Assembly (NCBI GenBank): GCA_900769345.1
Contig: CAAGGJ010000170.1
Span: 1 to 6,631, forward strand
Reading direction: 5' to 3'
Length of the DNA stretch: 6,631 bases
Origin: Bacteroidales bacterium
GTDB taxonomy: Bacteria; Bacteroidota; Bacteroidia; Bacteroidales; Muribaculaceae
Part shown: piece after piece, positions 5,283 through 6,631 of the stretch
How the letters are laid out: each line of letters begins with the position of its first letter
Position numbering within the stretch: the first letter of the stretch is position 1
Notes under the pieces: model-generated
The model's database searches: none
Told to the model about the DNA's origin: nothing
What the model saw: the letters and a program-made list of their open reading frames with translations, nothing else
Made by a program: the position numbers and the translations under genes

Positions 5283-6631
5283 CTATTTACCCGTTTTTGT
5301 TGGTTTCACTTTTGTTGTATCCTTGGCATTGACATATACCTTATACATAACCATGTGATATGCTGCCTTGAGCGAATCGGTCATCTTCTTGGTAGTGTCG
5401 GAGAACTGCTCAAGGTCCTTAGCTTTTATCTTCACGGTGTCGCGCTCATAAACCAGGCTCTTCAACTTTCCGCTCTTAATCAGCGCATAGTCTGATGCCG
5501 AAATCGAGTCGGTTATCATTATTGCCGAATCTTTGCCGGCACCATTGTCGCAAATCATTGTTATCGGCATTGCTGGCTCCACGGCTTCGGTAACAACTTC
5601 GGTCTCCTTAAATATCACACCCATACGATAAGCCACGCCGAAGGCTATCGACGATGCCAACACAAATCCCGCAAGCGCTGCTATGGCAAGCTGCATACAC
5701 AAGCGACTATCGGGCATCATAGCCTTGCGATAGTGCTGCTGCAGAGTTTTACGCACTACGCCCGACTGAATACCGCTGATCACAGCCTTTACTATCGGTT
5801 TTGACTTTCTCAAAAAACTGCGAGCACCTGCCTCGCCAAGTGTATGTATGTAATCATTTGCCTGTCCGGCCACTTTTGGCAAGTCGTTTCTTCTCATCGT
5901 CACATAGCACTCGCCTAAAAATCGTGCAAACTCTGGATAGCCTTCCATTTGAGCGCCGAAAATGGGCCAATGCTCTATATCGTTCACCGGGAACAGTCGA
6001 TTGGCTGAGTTTTCTATCTCCTTCTCGAGTTTTGCATAATAAATCTTATATGTCGTCCTAAAGTCGTCATCAATTTCCTCATAGAAGCGCATCAACTCTT
6101 CGGCACTTACATTAGCGAAAATCTCAGCATAATCCCTTTCTGTGAGTGCTTTTATGCGGCCTATTCCACTATTTTCCACATTATCCACTGCCGAGCGCAA
6201 GTCACTCAGTGTGTTAGGTTTACGCTTTGTGTAGTAGTCGTTTTTCTTTTGCTTGTACCACTTGGCACACTGCGGGTCGTGACAATCAATATCCTCACCC
6301 ACCGACGTAAAGTCTAACAAGTCAAAATGCTCAAGTCTGACTTTGCTATGACGCATGCGGAATTTCACAAGATGTTCTAACGAAGAATAGCCCAATATGC
6401 CATACCACTTCCATACCTCAGCTATTACGGCTTGCAACATGCCATATTTATCAAGTTCCATTTCCCATTTGAGCAACTCCTCTTTCGAAGAACACTTGAT
6501 CCGGCTGAACCAGGCCGGAGAGAGAACATTCTTGGCAAATACATCGGCAGTATGAGCATCGAGTGCCGCCTTAACCTTGGAATATTCGTCCCAAGTAGTC
6601 ACACGCACTGTGGCAATGTTATTTCCGGCAA
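5283..6631 (-). CDS. Unrecognised single-pass membrane protein, 5' end outside the window
   Basis: The frame is open from the TAG at 5283-5285 to the right edge. A GTG at 6608 would give 441 residues, but the codons before it also read through without a stop (AGNNIATVRV...), so the true start is probably beyond 6631. I do not recognise the family. Counting from that GTG, residues 1-300 are hydrophilic, rich in Lys, Glu, Tyr and Trp, and probably mostly helical, with a small Cys-His-Cys cluster (CHDPQC, 109-114). One transmembrane helix lies at about 304-328, preceded by basic residues, so the large N-terminal part should be cytoplasmic. The last 110 residues would be periplasmic, ending in a Lys/Thr-rich tail. 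This arrangement could carry a signal between cytoplasm and cell wall, or serve as a scaffold for the transpeptidase-like protein encoded two bases downstream. That is inference; no catalytic motif is visible. Confidence 0.75.
   Translation of the reverse strand, partial: AGNNIATVRVTTWDEYSKVKAALDAHTADVFAKNVLSPAWFSRIKCSSKEELLKWEMELDKYGMLQAVIAEVWKWYGILGYSSLEHLVKFRMRHSKVRLEHFDLLDFTSVGEDIDCHDPQCAKWYKQKKNDYYTKRKPNTLSDLRSAVDNVENSGIGRIKALTERDYAEIFANVSAEELMRFYEEIDDDFRTTYKIYYAKLEKEIENSANRLFPVNDIEHWPIFGAQMEGYPEFARFLGECYVTMRRNDLPKVAGQANDYIHTLGEAGARSFLRKSKPIVKAVISGIQSGVVRKTLQQHYRKAMMPDSRLCMQLAIAALAGFVLASSIAFGVAYRMGVIFKETEVVTEAVEPAMPITMICDNGAGKDSAIMITDSISASDYALIKSGKLKSLVYERDTVKIKAKDLEQFSDTTKKMTDSLKAAYHMVMYKVYVNAKDTTKVKPTKTGK

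Noticed and set aside
6606..6608. GTG as the true start of the rightmost gene
   Set aside because: The frame continues open to the window edge with no stop and no clear ribosome binding site before the GTG, so a start beyond the edge is more likely.

Overview
The window looks like Bacteroidota chromosome, most likely Bacteroidales. The evidence is a TTG / 19 bp / TAATTTTG promoter of the type used by this phylum, starts without strong Shine-Dalgarno sequences, and a transposase fragment resembling those common in gut Bacteroidales. This assignment is inference; there is no rRNA or marker gene to confirm it.

Left part (1 to about 1100): a small, damaged accessory region. Positions 1-321 hold no conventional gene, but they carry a good promoter, a second partial promoter, a 12-codon micro-ORF, a weak terminator-like hairpin with seven T's, and a second stem-loop just before the next gene. 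From 322 an AT-rich cytosine-5 DNA methyltransferase starts normally. It is cut off inside motif VI at about base 690, leaving roughly its first 123 residues. A short hairpin-rich stretch follows, then a decayed piece of an IS4/IS1634-like DDE transposase on the opposite strand with an in-frame stop and a one-base frameshift. This looks like the scar of an IS insertion followed by deletion.

Right part (1125 to the right edge): a tight minus-strand run of four genes, with gaps of 2, 19 and 12 bp, that reads as one operon entering from the right. In transcription order they are: (1) an unrecognised protein with a large cytoplasmic part and one transmembrane helix, whose start lies outside the window; (2) an 881-residue membrane-anchored penicillin-binding-protein-like transpeptidase with STFK, SDD and KTGT motifs and no glycosyltransferase domain; (3) a six-helix membrane protein with a HELTH zinc-metalloprotease motif resembling M50B peptidases; (4) a membrane-anchored GH25 muramidase with a highly arginine-rich cytoplasmic tail.

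Taken together, the operon encodes a peptide cross-linking type enzyme, a glycan-cleaving enzyme and an intramembrane protease-like protein, all tied to the inner membrane beside an unknown membrane protein. The reasonable inference is a cell-wall remodelling module. I do not recognise it as a named system, and its trigger and purpose cannot be read from this sequence.
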